Below, piece after piece: positions 1 to 6,600 of a stretch of DNA of 10,669 nt. Numbering within the stretch: the stretch's first letter is position 1; the number at the start of each line of letters is the position of its first letter. The stretch is from assembly GCA_039923455.1 (NCBI GenBank), contig JBDTCS010000099.1, positions 1-10,669 of the forward strand, in the 5' to 3' direction. Under the pieces are notes generated by a model. That model had not been told where the DNA came from. It saw nothing but the letters and a program-made list of their open reading frames with translations, and made no database searches. Both the position numbers and the translations under genes were made by a program. This DNA is from JBDTCS01 sp039923455. Lineage in GTDB: Bacteria > Bacteroidota > Ignavibacteria > Palsa-1295.

Positions 1-1354
1 GCTTCAACGAGAGCGTGTGGCTATTGTCATCATACGTGTATTGATCGGTGGGCTTGTACATCTTATAGGTCGAGAACAGACCCGAACTCTGCGACTGATC
101 ATACTTTCCGTAGTAACGACTCTGCGTGGAGTAGGAAGCTTCCAACTCAAGGATACCCTCACCGATCTGTGAACGACCGGTCAACGAATAGATATTGTTA
201 AATTCGTTCTGTGCGGTCAGATTTGCTGGATCAGCGTAGACCGTTCCCACTCCATTGAATTGACGGCTTTCCGAAGATATATCAGCGTCCGCGGAAATGT
301 TAAAACCGAGAAGAGCAAATGTCAGTTTGCCTGTTACCGAACGCGTATAGTGACTGTTGTTGGCTAACTGTCCGCCGGAGCGTCCTTGTGGATCGCGAAC
401 ATCCAGGCCTAAATTCTGATATACTGGCGAGGTAAAGTAATTATCGAACTGACGCGTGTTACCTTTCGCAGTTACGAAATAATGGAGATCTTCACCGAGT
501 GGGCCACCCAACGCGAACTCATAAATCTTGTCGTTCTGACCGAGCTGCTTGAGTCCATTGCCGGCAGAAGAAAACAGGGCCGGTACATCTTGACGATAAT
601 GGAACATGAATTCGAATGCTTCTCCGCCGCCCTTTGTCTGTGAGTTCACAAGACCACCGGTATAACCACCGTTCTCTGCACCACCACCGGCGCTGACAAC
701 CGCGATCTCAGAAATAGCAAACTTCGAGAGACTGTTCTGAAGTGCGCTTGTGCGACCATCAACCGGACTGGATGTTTCGACACCATTGATACGAATCGAA
801 TTCGAGGTGCCTCGGCTACCATTGAAGCTAAGACCACCACTCGACGCATCGGTATAAACACCGGGGGTGAGACGAATGATCTCGTCCAATCTCTGACGGC
901 CAGGTGTATTGACAACTTGCGAATTACTAAACTTACGCCCGAGATCCACCGTGGTCTTCGAGACCATGATCTTCTCCGTCGATATGATGAGCGTATCACC
1001 GCCGGAGCTGAACAGTTTGAATGTAAGTGTAGTCGTTTGATCGGAGACAACTTTGACGTCAGCAATTGTCTGCGCCTTATAGCTTGCGTATTTTGCGACG
1101 ACATGGTACGTCTCGCTTGGCGACACGTTACTTATGGTACCGACACCGTTATCCTTGGTGTAGGCTCCCTGCTTCGTCTCGATGATTTGCACGGAAGCAC
1201 GAATGAGCACTTCGCCCGTTTTTCCATCGACGACCTTTGCAACGATCTTGCCGCTTCCCTGCGCATAGGCACCGAGTGTTGTAATCATCAGCAGCACGAG
1301 CGCCGCAGACAAACCAACGACGATGTTTCTGAGGCTAACGCTATTCCTTTTCAT
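1..1354 (-). CDS. TonB-dependent receptor, Oar-like, N-terminal part (runs off the window)
   Basis: The first 451 codons of an outer-membrane TonB-dependent receptor; the beta-barrel continues beyond the left edge. Translation from the ATG at 1354 gives a signal peptide (MKRN, then a hydrophobic stretch at residues 11-30, probable cleavage after AYA at 31). A carboxypeptidase-regulatory-like beta-sandwich follows (about 34-116, beginning GKIVAKVVDGKTGEVL). A TonB-box-like segment DTLIIST sits near 120-126. The plug domain spans about 140-245, with RLDEIIRLTPGVYTDAS and SFNGSRGTSNSIRINGVE, and then come the first barrel strands. Such receptors import siderophores, glycans or other bulky ligands using the proton motive force; the substrate cannot be read from this part. 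No good Shine-Dalgarno precedes the ATG, but the start is supported by the signal peptide. It is separated from the upstream gene by 491 bases and likely has its own promoter. The family assignment is firm; the Oar-like subtype is inferred from the domain order. Confidence 0.9.
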   Translation of the reverse strand, partial: MKRNSVSLRNIVVGLSAALVLLMITTLGAYAQGSGKIVAKVVDGKTGEVLIRASVQIIETKQGAYTKDNGVGTISNVSPSETYHVVAKYASYKAQTIADVKVVSDQTTTLTFKLFSSGGDTLIISTEKIMVSKTTVDLGRKFSNSQVVNTPGRQRLDEIIRLTPGVYTDASSGGLSFNGSRGTSNSIRINGVETSSPVDGRTSALQNSLSKFAISEIAVVSAGGGAENGGYTGGLVNSQTKGGGEAFEFMFHYRQDVPALFSSAGNGLKQLGQNDKIYEFALGGPLGEDLHYFVTAKGNTRQFDNYFTSPVYQNLGLDVRDPQGRSGGQLANNSHYTRSVTGKLTFALLGFNISADADISSESRQFNGVGTVYADPANLTAQNEFNNIYSLTGRSQIGEGILELEASYSTQSRYYGKYDQSQSSGLFSTYKMYKPTDQYTYDDNSHTLSLK

Positions 1355-1388
1355 CTTTACGATTTGAAAACAATGGTTAAAACCGCTC

Positions 1389-1417
1389 AATATATTCCGG
1401 GATGTCCACGCTTTGTA
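1389..1417 (-). promoter_or_regulatory. Candidate promoter of the TonB receptor gene
   Basis: On the minus strand a TATATT hexamer (1394-1389) lies 17 bases after a weak -35-like TACAAA (1417-1412). The predicted transcript start would be near 1382, leaving a leader of about 28 nt before the ATG at 1354. The -10 matches the sigma-70 consensus in five of six positions and the -35 in only three, so this is a plausible but unproven assignment. Confidence 0.3.
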
Positions 1418-1510
1418 GAACAGCTCGATCTACAGACGTACCTCTGAAAGTGAAGATCCTCGAAACGTCGATCAATTACACACCAGCGCTGCTCATTTAT
1501 GATCGGGTCA

Positions 1511-1533
1511 AGAGGTGTGACACCTCTATAATC
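1511..1533 (+). promoter_or_regulatory. 17-bp palindrome abutting a perfect TATAAT
   Basis: AGAGGTGTGACACCTCT (1511-1527) is two 8-bp arms around one central base. It is followed without a gap by TATAAT (1528-1533) on the plus strand. The hexamer 17 bases upstream, GGGTCA (1505-1510), matches the sigma-70 -35 in three of six positions, so the palindrome would fill the spacer of a plus-strand promoter, where a repressor could occlude RNA polymerase. It also lies about 157 bases upstream of the minus-strand TonB receptor start and could be an operator for that gene. In RNA it would form a 6-bp hairpin with a 5-nt loop. Function is inferred. Confidence 0.35.
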
Positions 1534-1742
1534 CTCTCAGAGCACTCCCGACAACACGAGTCAGAAGGCGCTTGCGTATTTCCGGAACACAACAACCGTC
1601 GATAAGTAGCAACCGGTAGTGAGAACGTACGTTAAGCTCAGAAGTAGGCCCTCACTTGAAAGTCACCCAAAACGAGTGAACTTGCACAGAGCCGGATGCT
1701 CAAAAGTATAGCGCGTGGCTGCGACTGAAAATCGAACTATGA

Positions 1743-1800
1743 CATGAGAAACAAAGAAACGGGAACAAGGAAACAGAACACAAAGAGAGACAGAGAAAAC
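1743..1800 (-). other. Pyrimidine-rich tract downstream of the T9SS gene terminator
   Basis: The plus strand from 1743 to 1800 is almost all A, G and C with a single T, so the transcript of the T9SS gene would carry about 58 nt containing just one A directly after its terminator hairpin. The tract holds degenerate copies of GAAAC or GAAC (1746-1752, 1756-1760, 1763-1766, 1770-1774, 1776-1779). A long U- and C-rich, G-poor tail could support termination, possibly Rho-assisted; that role is inference. Confidence 0.4.
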
Positions 1801-1803
1801 TGA

Positions 1804-1827
1804 CGGCTCCGGTATAACCCGGAGCCG
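1804..1827 (-). terminator. Intrinsic terminator of the T9SS protein gene
   Basis: Perfect 9-bp GC-rich stem, CGGCTCCGG (1804-1812) with CCGGAGCCG (1819-1827), and a 6-base loop, beginning 18 bases after the stop codon. On the minus strand it is followed by TCAGTTTTCTCTG, a modest U-tract that continues into a long pyrimidine-rich stretch. The plus strand has no T-run after the stem, so the minus orientation is preferred. Confidence 0.75.
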
Positions 1828-1845
1828 CACAAAAAGAGAAAAACC

Positions 1846-3885
1846 TTATTTCGAAAGCACCATTCGCTGCGTGAATGACTCGCCGTTCGTCTTGAGGGTG
1901 TATTGATACACACCACTTGGCAAATTGCTTGCGTCGAACTTCACATCATGATGTCCGGCAGACTGCGTTGCATTCACAAGCGTTGCGACAGTGCGGCCGA
2001 GCATATCGGTAACACTGAGCACAACCTTCGAATTTTGCTTGAGATCAAAAGAGATCGTCGTCGAAGGGTTGAATGGATTCGGATAATTCTGCGCTAAACG
2101 GAATGTGGACGGTTGCGCTGGCTGCACACTGGCAAAGGTTGCAACGGTGTGATACCAGTAGTTCGAATCCCATGATGGACTCGTCGTGGAACTGAACGTA
2201 CCTGCAAGAAGGTCCGCCTGGAAGATGATGTGATTCTTTGCGATGCCGCCGGTATATTCATTCCACGAAGATGTTTCCGCGTAGTGATAATCTACACGGT
2301 TGGCATCACCAGATGTGTTGCCAAGAAATTTCGTCGGCTCAGACCAAGTCATACCATCGTCGACGGTCTTTTGATAATAGATCGAACCATACCAATGCGT
2401 TTCTGAATTTCCGTTCTCATCCGTTACGACAGCTGTATCATTTTCCTGCACAGTGTAGTAATAGATCGAGAACACATTTGGATCGGAAGATCTCGCGAAT
2501 GTTGGATATGCAATAAAACCTGGATCAGGGAATTTCAATGCCTGATCTTGCGGAAACGCTGTCATGTATGGCGATTGGTAAAGATAGAGTGCCGTATCAC
2601 GCTCGCCAAGTGGGGTCGAGAAGTTCAGCGTGTATCCGGGTGAGATCGAGTAGTTGATAATGTTGAGTGGACGACCCGGAGTCCAGAAGAACACCTGACT
2701 TGTGTATGGAAAATAGTATCCGTTGGAGTCAGCGCGACCCATGATCTGCTCATCGGCAAGCCACGTGAAATAAGGTACATTGTTCTTGTAGAAGAAATCG
2801 AGACCAGCATTTGCCCCAAGACCTCTATTGTTATTCTGATCAAAAGCAGGTGGAAACACCGCCTTGATCGAATCCCACGTCGCACCGCCATCTGTGGATG
2901 ATGTATAGTACAAACTATGATCCGGAATACCAGCATCCGGATTTACCCAGACGATACCGATCTTTCCATTTTCCGAAACGCGGACGATGTGATTTCCATT
3001 GGAAGAAAATCCTGCCGGATCGTTCGAAGCAACACCACCGACAATATAATTACTCGGTTGCCCTTTCCATCCGTCGAATGTACCGGTACCATCCGCGTTA
3101 AGCGTGATCGTACCAAATTCGAAGAAGTCGGGAGTTGCGGTTTGACCTGTAGGAGTCGAGTAGTCAGAAACAACGTACAACTTCGAACCAGCTTCAGTAC
3201 CGGTTACAGCGATCGTAGGCCACAAGAGATCTTTCTGATCTCCGTTGAAATCTTTGTGACTGCAATCAATCTCAGCAAAATTTCCGTCGCCGGGTGCGCC
3301 CTTTTCGACGAAGACTGCGCTGATAAGATTTGTCGAAACAGCCGGGTCGATTCTGTGTGCCGCGATGATCGGCACATTTTTGCCGCCACGCTTCCAAAGG
3401 ATCATGTCAGGATAGCCGAGGCGAATATTTCCGACAGCCTTCGGAGTCGTCCATGTTGTTCCGCCATTAGAGCTGAACGTGTAATACACTCGGCGACTTG
3501 GGAATCCGTAGGCAATTGTATCAGCTGGTGTTCCCGAAGCGGTCATCACGACAGCGTGTATGTTCATCGGATTTTCAGGATCCACCTGGACATTGTGCAA
3601 AGCTCTTGCATTTGTCTGACGGTCGTACTTACCGCCGATGTTCAGTGGTGTTGCACCCGGAAGAGTGATGGATGCGGGAAGATCCGCATTGTTACCGAAA
3701 AATGTTGCTGAGGAAGATTTCGCGGATGAAGCAGCCGGCTTCGACACTTCTCCCTGAACCGCACGGCGAACCGCACGCTGATTTTCAAGGGAAGTCGCAC
3801 GACGAGCAGAAAGCTGCTGCGCCGATGCGCTACCACTCGCGACTAATAGACCAAGAGTTAAAAGTGTAAGTAACCTAGTTTTCAT
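1846..3885 (-). CDS. Secreted Asp-box (BNR-repeat) protein with a type IX secretion sorting domain
   Basis: A 679-residue exported protein of unknown specific role. The chosen ATG (3885) gives a classical signal peptide, MKTRLLTLLTLGLLVASGSA, with probable cleavage after SASA|QQ; an upstream ATG at 3930 would add 15 residues ahead of it and is less likely. The middle contains three Asp-box motifs typical of sialidase-like beta-propellers: SSNGGTTW (about 138-145), STDGGATW (330-337) and TVDDGMTW (507-514). The last 85 residues (about 595-679) form a T9SS type A sorting domain: NYPNPFNPSTTISF, then DMLGRTV, LPSGVYQYTL and a terminal RMVLSK. The family expectation is Sec export, then passage through the T9SS to the surface or medium with removal of the tail. 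Asp-boxes mark a fold, not an activity; I see no clear sialidase catalytic set, so no enzyme function is claimed. It is monocistronic, with its own terminator. Confidence 0.93.
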   Translation of the reverse strand: MKTRLLTLLTLGLLVASGSASAQQLSARRATSLENQRAVRRAVQGEVSKPAASSAKSSSATFFGNNADLPASITLPGATPLNIGGKYDRQTNARALHNVQVDPENPMNIHAVVMTASGTPADTIAYGFPSRRVYYTFSSNGGTTWTTPKAVGNIRLGYPDMILWKRGGKNVPIIAAHRIDPAVSTNLISAVFVEKGAPGDGNFAEIDCSHKDFNGDQKDLLWPTIAVTGTEAGSKLYVVSDYSTPTGQTATPDFFEFGTITLNADGTGTFDGWKGQPSNYIVGGVASNDPAGFSSNGNHIVRVSENGKIGIVWVNPDAGIPDHSLYYTSSTDGGATWDSIKAVFPPAFDQNNNRGLGANAGLDFFYKNNVPYFTWLADEQIMGRADSNGYYFPYTSQVFFWTPGRPLNIINYSISPGYTLNFSTPLGERDTALYLYQSPYMTAFPQDQALKFPDPGFIAYPTFARSSDPNVFSIYYYTVQENDTAVVTDENGNSETHWYGSIYYQKTVDDGMTWSEPTKFLGNTSGDANRVDYHYAETSSWNEYTGGIAKNHIIFQADLLAGTFSSTTSPSWDSNYWYHTVATFASVQPAQPSTFRLAQNYPNPFNPSTTISFDLKQNSKVVLSVTDMLGRTVATLVNATQSAGHHDVKFDASNLPSGVYQYTLKTNGESFTQRMVLSK

Positions 3886-3937
3886 ATGCTTTGGCATGAT
3901 ATACAACAACCCAGTAAAAACCGCCGGCAAGAGTTCA

Positions 3938-3978
3938 GAATGTCCGTTGACACATTCAAGTCATGCAAAATAATGCAT
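3938..3978. promoter_or_regulatory. Two inverted repeats upstream of the T9SS gene
   Basis: GAATGT (3938-3943) pairs with ACATTC (3952-3957) across 8 bases, and ATGCA (3963-3967) pairs with TGCAT (3974-3978) across 6 bases. They lie 53-93 bases upstream of the start at 3885, where a promoter or operator for that gene is expected. The same stretch also reads as a plus-strand promoter, so the role of the dyads is ambiguous. Confidence 0.3.
3947..3974 (+). promoter_or_regulatory. Near-consensus sigma-70 promoter pointing right, away from any annotated gene
   Basis: TTGACA (3947-3952, six of six) is followed after 16 bases by AATAAT (3969-3974, five of six). A transcript would begin near 3981 and run into the 3981-4269 intergenic region and then antisense to engB. 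No plus-strand gene follows, so this is either a chance match, the promoter of a non-coding RNA, or an antisense promoter. The score is good for a random AT-rich stretch, but there is no independent support. Confidence 0.35.
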
Positions 3979-4128
3979 TTTTTTGACGTGCACCTGAAAT
4001 TAGCCCTATTTATCCCCTTGCGACAGTCGGAAAGAATCCGCGATTCCCTGCCGAATGAACGGAAAACCGGCTTGAAAGCCCGAATTCTGATACTACAACC
4101 CGTGACGCACTGTGCCCCAAAAACACTG

Positions 4129-4149
4129 CCGGTTGGCGAAACCAACCAA
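4129..4149 (-). terminator. Possible terminator of the M24 peptidase-engB unit
   Basis: GGTTGG (4131-4136) and CCAACC (4142-4147) form a 6-bp stem with a 5-base loop. On the minus strand two further G-U pairs extend it to 8 bp. The transcript then reads CAGTGTTTTTGGGG, with a run of five U some bases after the stem. It sits about 120 bases beyond the engB stop codon. The U-run is displaced from the stem, so the call is tentative. Confidence 0.4.
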
Positions 4150-4171
4150 TAGCGCTGCCGTAGAACACTGC

Positions 4172-4191
4172 TTCTCGGATTAACCCGAGAA
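4172..4191 (-). other. Hairpin downstream of engB
   Basis: TTCTCGG (4172-4178) pairs with CCGAGAA (4185-4191) around a 6-base loop, about 80 bases after the engB stop. There is no U-run on either side, so it is not a standard intrinsic terminator; it could protect a 3' end or be part of a structured RNA. Confidence 0.35.
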
Positions 4192-4218
4192 CACTCAAAT
4201 GGCACCGAAGTTGCTAAA

Positions 4219-4230
4219 ACGATGCATCGT
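4219..4230. repeat. 12-bp perfect palindrome ACGATGCATCGT
   Basis: A perfect self-complementary 12-mer lying 40 bases beyond the engB stop and directly abutting the third AGAACACT copy. It could be an operator for a dimeric regulator or a chance palindrome. Confidence 0.3.
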
Positions 4231-4269
4231 AGAACACTTTTTCTGAGCAATAACTAAGAGTTCGTTCGA

Positions 4270-4848
4270 CTATTCGGCCAGTAATTTTAATATCAAGGCT
4301 CGAAGTTCACCGATTCCCTTTTTCTTCACGCTCGAAGTTTTAATTGTCCCGAGCGCTGGAAAAATCGATGTCTTCAGCAGCTTTTCATGCCGTGCAACAT
4401 CTTGCTGTTTGACTTTATCGATCTTGGTAAGCACCAGAAAAAAAGGTATCTTCTTTTCGGCAAACCATTCTACGGCAGCGACATCATTCTCAAGCGTTTC
4501 GTGACGTGCGTCGATCAGAATTCCAACCGCGACCAAAGTCTTCCTGGTCAAAAAATATTGCTCCGACACTTTCGCCCACTCAACTCGGTCATCTTTGGCA
4601 GCTCGGGCGTATCCGTAGCCCGGCATATCCACCAAATAAAACGAATCGTTGACCGTGAAATAATTTATGAGCTGCGTTTTGCCAGCCGTCGAACTCGTTT
4701 TGGCAAGTTGCTTTTGCTCAACGATCGCGTTGAGAAGCGTGGACTTGCCAACGTTGGATCTTCCGATGAGCGCAATTTCAGGCTTACCATCTTCCGGACA
4801 CTGTGAGAGCGCCTTTACCGATGTGAGAAACTTCGCCTGGAATTTCAA
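4270..4848 (-). CDS. engB: Ribosome biogenesis GTP-binding protein EngB (YihA/YsxC)
   Basis: A 192-residue TRAFAC GTPase needed in its family for large-ribosomal-subunit assembly in the cytoplasm. All GTPase motifs are visible: G1 GRSNVGKS (29-36), the switch-I/G2 segment TSSTAGKT (51-58) with the EngB-typical AGKTQLINYF, G3 DMPG (74-77) followed by YGYA, G4 TKID (141-144) and G5 SSVKK (172-176). Length and ends match B. subtilis YsxC. The start is TTG at 4848: the segment KFQAKFLTSVKAL aligns with the YsxC N-terminus, no in-frame ATG exists between there and the upstream TGA, and no good Shine-Dalgarno is seen. The gene begins 30 bases after the M24 peptidase stop and in the same frame, separated by one TGA and a small hairpin, so co-transcription and perhaps translational coupling are likely. 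Confidence 0.96.
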   Translation of the reverse strand: MKFQAKFLTSVKALSQCPEDGKPEIALIGRSNVGKSTLLNAIVEQKQLAKTSSTAGKTQLINYFTVNDSFYLVDMPGYGYARAAKDDRVEWAKVSEQYFLTRKTLVAVGILIDARHETLENDVAAVEWFAEKKIPFFLVLTKIDKVKQQDVARHEKLLKTSIFPALGTIKTSSVKKKGIGELRALILKLLAE

Positions 4849-4861
4849 TGTGCTATAAATT

Positions 4862-4875
4862 ATCCCAAGTGGGAT
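4862..4875 (-). promoter_or_regulatory. Small hairpin between the peptidase stop and the engB TTG start
   Basis: ATCCC (4862-4866) pairs with GGGAT (4871-4875) around a 4-base loop. It starts 3 bases after the peptidase TGA and ends 13 bases before the engB TTG, and it includes the only purine-rich GGGA near the start. It may tune translation initiation of engB. This is inference from position only. Confidence 0.35.
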
Positions 4876-4878
4876 CGA

Positions 4879-6000
4879 TCAATCAACATAGGTGATTTCG
4901 TGCGAAGAAAGATTGATATTCTCTTCTCCACTCGCGGTCACAACTGCAACATCCTCAATGCGAACCCCAAATCTGCCTGCGAGATAAACACCCGGCTCGA
5001 TACTAAACGCCATACCCTCTTCGAGCACAGTCTCGACGCCGGTATTGATAAAGGGCTCTTCGTGAATATCGATTCCGATTCCGTGACCGGTACGATGTAC
5101 AAAATATTCGCCGTAGCCGGCTGCATCGATCACGGATCTCGCTGCTTGATCAACACTTCCCGTCGTCACGCCAGGCTTTGCGTGCGCATGCGCAGCAGCA
5201 CGAGCAGCGTTCACGGTGTTGTACACTTTCTCAAAATCTTTGTCCGGATTGGCACCGCGCACAACGACCATTCGTGTCATGTCGCTTTGATAGCCTTGAA
5301 ATGTACCACCAAAATCGAGAACGATCACATCACCCGCCTCGATGACTCTATCACCGGAATTATGATGTGGCTTTGCACCATTCGGACCTGATCCAACAAT
5401 TCCAAACTGCATTTTCTCCTGACCGTTTTTGAGGAGTAGTCGTTCGATCTCTCGCATGATCTCGTTCTCCGTTCGGCCGGAGAATTTTTGTGCGATGAGT
5501 TCGGTGAATGTTTTATCTGCAATCGCGGCAGCAACTTTCATCGTCGCGACTTCGTCCGCAGATTTCCGCATACGCAATGCACCAACGATTCCGCTTGCCT
5601 TTTTCCAATGTGCCGTCGGGAACATTGACTGCAGATCAAGTAGGAATGCGCTCCAGAGTTGATCATCGACTGCGATCGTCGGAGTAGAACTTCCGATCTT
5701 GAGTGATGAAGTTACTGCAGCATTCGGACCTTCTTGATCGGTCCAGGTAACAAGATCAAAAAATGTTGCAGCCTCTTCGGCACCGAGTCGTTCGAGATGT
5801 GGAAGAATAAGAATCGGCCGACCTTCGAGTGGAAGCACGAACAGGAAGAGTCGTTCGCTTGACATGGCATTAATGCCCGTCAGATAGAACAGATTAGAAC
5901 CCGGGCAGATCAATAGATGCGTGACGCCACTCGACTTCATGGCGGCGCGAGCCCGTTCGACGCGGGCAGAATAATTCACATTTGATCTGTTGAAACCCAT
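4879..6000 (-). CDS. M24 family metallopeptidase (Xaa-Pro aminopeptidase/dipeptidase type)
   Basis: A 373-residue cytoplasmic two-domain peptidase expected to cleave an N-terminal residue preceding proline, or Xaa-Pro dipeptides. The N-terminal creatinase-like domain spans about 10-145 (NLFYLTGINAMSSERLFLFV). The pita-bread catalytic domain spans about 150-373. All five metal ligands can be placed: D229 (VLDFGG), D240 (SDMTR), H306 (HRTGHGIG), E335 (FSIEPGVY) and E349 (RIEDV), with the accessory histidine pair PHHNSG at 212-213. This set supports an active dinuclear metal enzyme. The length is that of short PepP/PepQ-type proteins; I cannot separate aminopeptidase from dipeptidase by eye, so no symbol is given. 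The ATG at 6000 lies 30 bases beyond the rplI terminator hairpin, so transcription needs read-through or a promoter overlapping the rplI 3' end. engB follows after 30 bases. Confidence 0.94.
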   Translation of the reverse strand: MGFNRSNVNYSARVERARAAMKSSGVTHLLICPGSNLFYLTGINAMSSERLFLFVLPLEGRPILILPHLERLGAEEAATFFDLVTWTDQEGPNAAVTSSLKIGSSTPTIAVDDQLWSAFLLDLQSMFPTAHWKKASGIVGALRMRKSADEVATMKVAAAIADKTFTELIAQKFSGRTENEIMREIERLLLKNGQEKMQFGIVGSGPNGAKPHHNSGDRVIEAGDVIVLDFGGTFQGYQSDMTRMVVVRGANPDKDFEKVYNTVNAARAAAHAHAKPGVTTGSVDQAARSVIDAAGYGEYFVHRTGHGIGIDIHEEPFINTGVETVLEEGMAFSIEPGVYLAGRFGVRIEDVAVVTASGEENINLSSHEITYVD

Positions 6001-6030
6001 GCGTTCGTGAGTGGCAAATCAGAAAGAGAA

Positions 6031-6057
6031 GAGGTAGGTATCAAACATACCCACCTC
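6031..6057 (-). terminator. Intrinsic terminator of the rpsF-ssb-rplI operon
   Basis: GAGGTAGGTAT (6031-6041) and ATACCCACCTC (6047-6057) form an 11-bp stem with a 5-base loop. The single imperfect position is A opposite C on the plus strand but a G-U pair on the minus strand. The stem begins 42 bases after the rplI stop codon and is followed by TTCTCTTTCTGATTTG, a discontinuous U-rich tail. Termination may be partial, since the next gene starts only 30 bases beyond. Confidence 0.7.
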
Positions 6058-6099
6058 TGAACAATCAGGAACAGAGCGATCAGTACAAACGCAATAAAA

Positions 6100-6543
6100 T
6101 TACTGCGCGGTAACGTTGACTTTTACCTTGCCCTGAACACCATGCTTCAACTTGATGGCAACTTCATGCGAGCCAAGTGTTTTGATCTGCTCATCGAGCG
6201 AGATCGCACGCTTATCAATCGCATACCCGAGATTGCCGAGGCTGTCGGAGATCATCTGTGCTGTGACCGAACCGTACAACTTCTCTTCATCGCCAACCTT
6301 CATCGGGATAGTGATCGAGACAGTCGAGAGCTTTTGCGCATATTCTTCCGCATCGATCTTCTCACGGCCGATCTTACGCGAGAGCTGCTTCATCTCTTCC
6401 TCGATGCGCTTGAGCGCACCTGGCGTAGCAACGTAGGCGAGGCCACGTGGTACGAGAAAATTACGAGCATAACCCGACTTCACATTCACTGGCTCGCCGG
6501 CTTTGCCAAGCTTCTCAACATCGTCACGAAGAATAACTTTCAT
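6100..6543 (-). CDS. rplI: 50S ribosomal protein bL9
   Basis: A 147-residue protein of normal bL9 length that binds domain V of 23S rRNA at the base of the L1 stalk and helps maintain reading frame. The N-terminal signature is intact: MKVILRDDVEKLGKAGEPV, then VKSGYARNFLVPRGLA. A charged central helix follows (about 45-75, RIEEEMKQLSRKIGREK), and then the C-terminal domain with KLYGSVTAQMI and the final KVNVTAQ. It is the last gene of the rpsF-ssb-rplI cluster, 56 bases after ssb and followed by a terminator. A weak AAGAG just before the ATG is the only ribosome binding signal. Confidence 0.98.
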   Translation of the reverse strand: MKVILRDDVEKLGKAGEPVNVKSGYARNFLVPRGLAYVATPGALKRIEEEMKQLSRKIGREKIDAEEYAQKLSTVSITIPMKVGDEEKLYGSVTAQMISDSLGNLGYAIDKRAISLDEQIKTLGSHEVAIKLKHGVQGKVKVNVTAQ

Positions 6544-6600
6544 CTCTTGGGTCTCTAACTAATTTGAAATTCGAATTCAAAACTTTTTCTTTGCGCGGCT

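Larger units (their letters stand above)
1355..1845. other. Intergenic region, no credible gene
   Basis: A 491-base gap between the TonB receptor and the T9SS protein. Short plus-strand reading frames here have no ribosome binding site and no recognisable domain. The visible contents are the candidate receptor promoter (1389-1417), a 17-bp palindrome followed by TATAAT (1511-1533), a 10-bp palindrome AACGTACGTT (1624-1633), a purine-rich tract (1743-1800) and the terminator of the upstream gene (1804-1827). Nothing else stands out in 1540-1740. Confidence 0.6.
4162..4238. repeat. Three direct copies of AGAACACT
   Basis: AGAACACT occurs at 4162-4169, 4188-4195 and 4231-4238; the first and third copies share the longer CGTAGAACACT. 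Three copies of an 8-mer within 77 bases is more than chance would normally give. The middle copy overlaps the right arm of the hairpin at 4172-4191. Possible binding sites for a regulator, but no function is known to me. Confidence 0.45.
3886..4269. other. Structured intergenic region between engB and the T9SS gene
   Basis: 384 bases without a credible coding gene. Besides the dyads and promoter at 3938-3978 it holds GAATC-CGC-GATTC (4034-4046), a hairpin at 4129-4149, a hairpin at 4172-4191, three copies of AGAACACT (4162-4238) and a 12-bp palindrome (4219-4230). The density of small dyads could reflect engB termination signals, regulation of the T9SS gene, or a small RNA. The overlapping short reading frames on both strands lack ribosome binding sites and recognisable domains. 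Confidence 0.5.

Noticed and set aside
917..1447. Plus-strand 176-codon reading frame opposite the TonB receptor start
   Set aside because: It is the antisense of the receptor's signal peptide, regulatory domain and plug; the translation has no domain and the minus-strand protein is unmistakable.
1402..1605. 67-codon plus-strand frame in the intergenic region
   Set aside because: No ribosome binding site and no recognisable composition or motif; it also crosses the 17-bp palindrome and TATAAT.
2917..3711. Plus-strand 264-codon reading frame inside the T9SS protein gene
   Set aside because: It lies wholly antisense to a clearly recognised secreted protein, is rich in Arg, Cys and Ser as shadows often are, and shows no motif.
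3886..4250. Overlapping 88- to 122-codon frames on both strands between engB and the T9SS gene
   Set aside because: None has a ribosome binding site or family resemblance, and the region is full of small dyads more typical of regulatory DNA.
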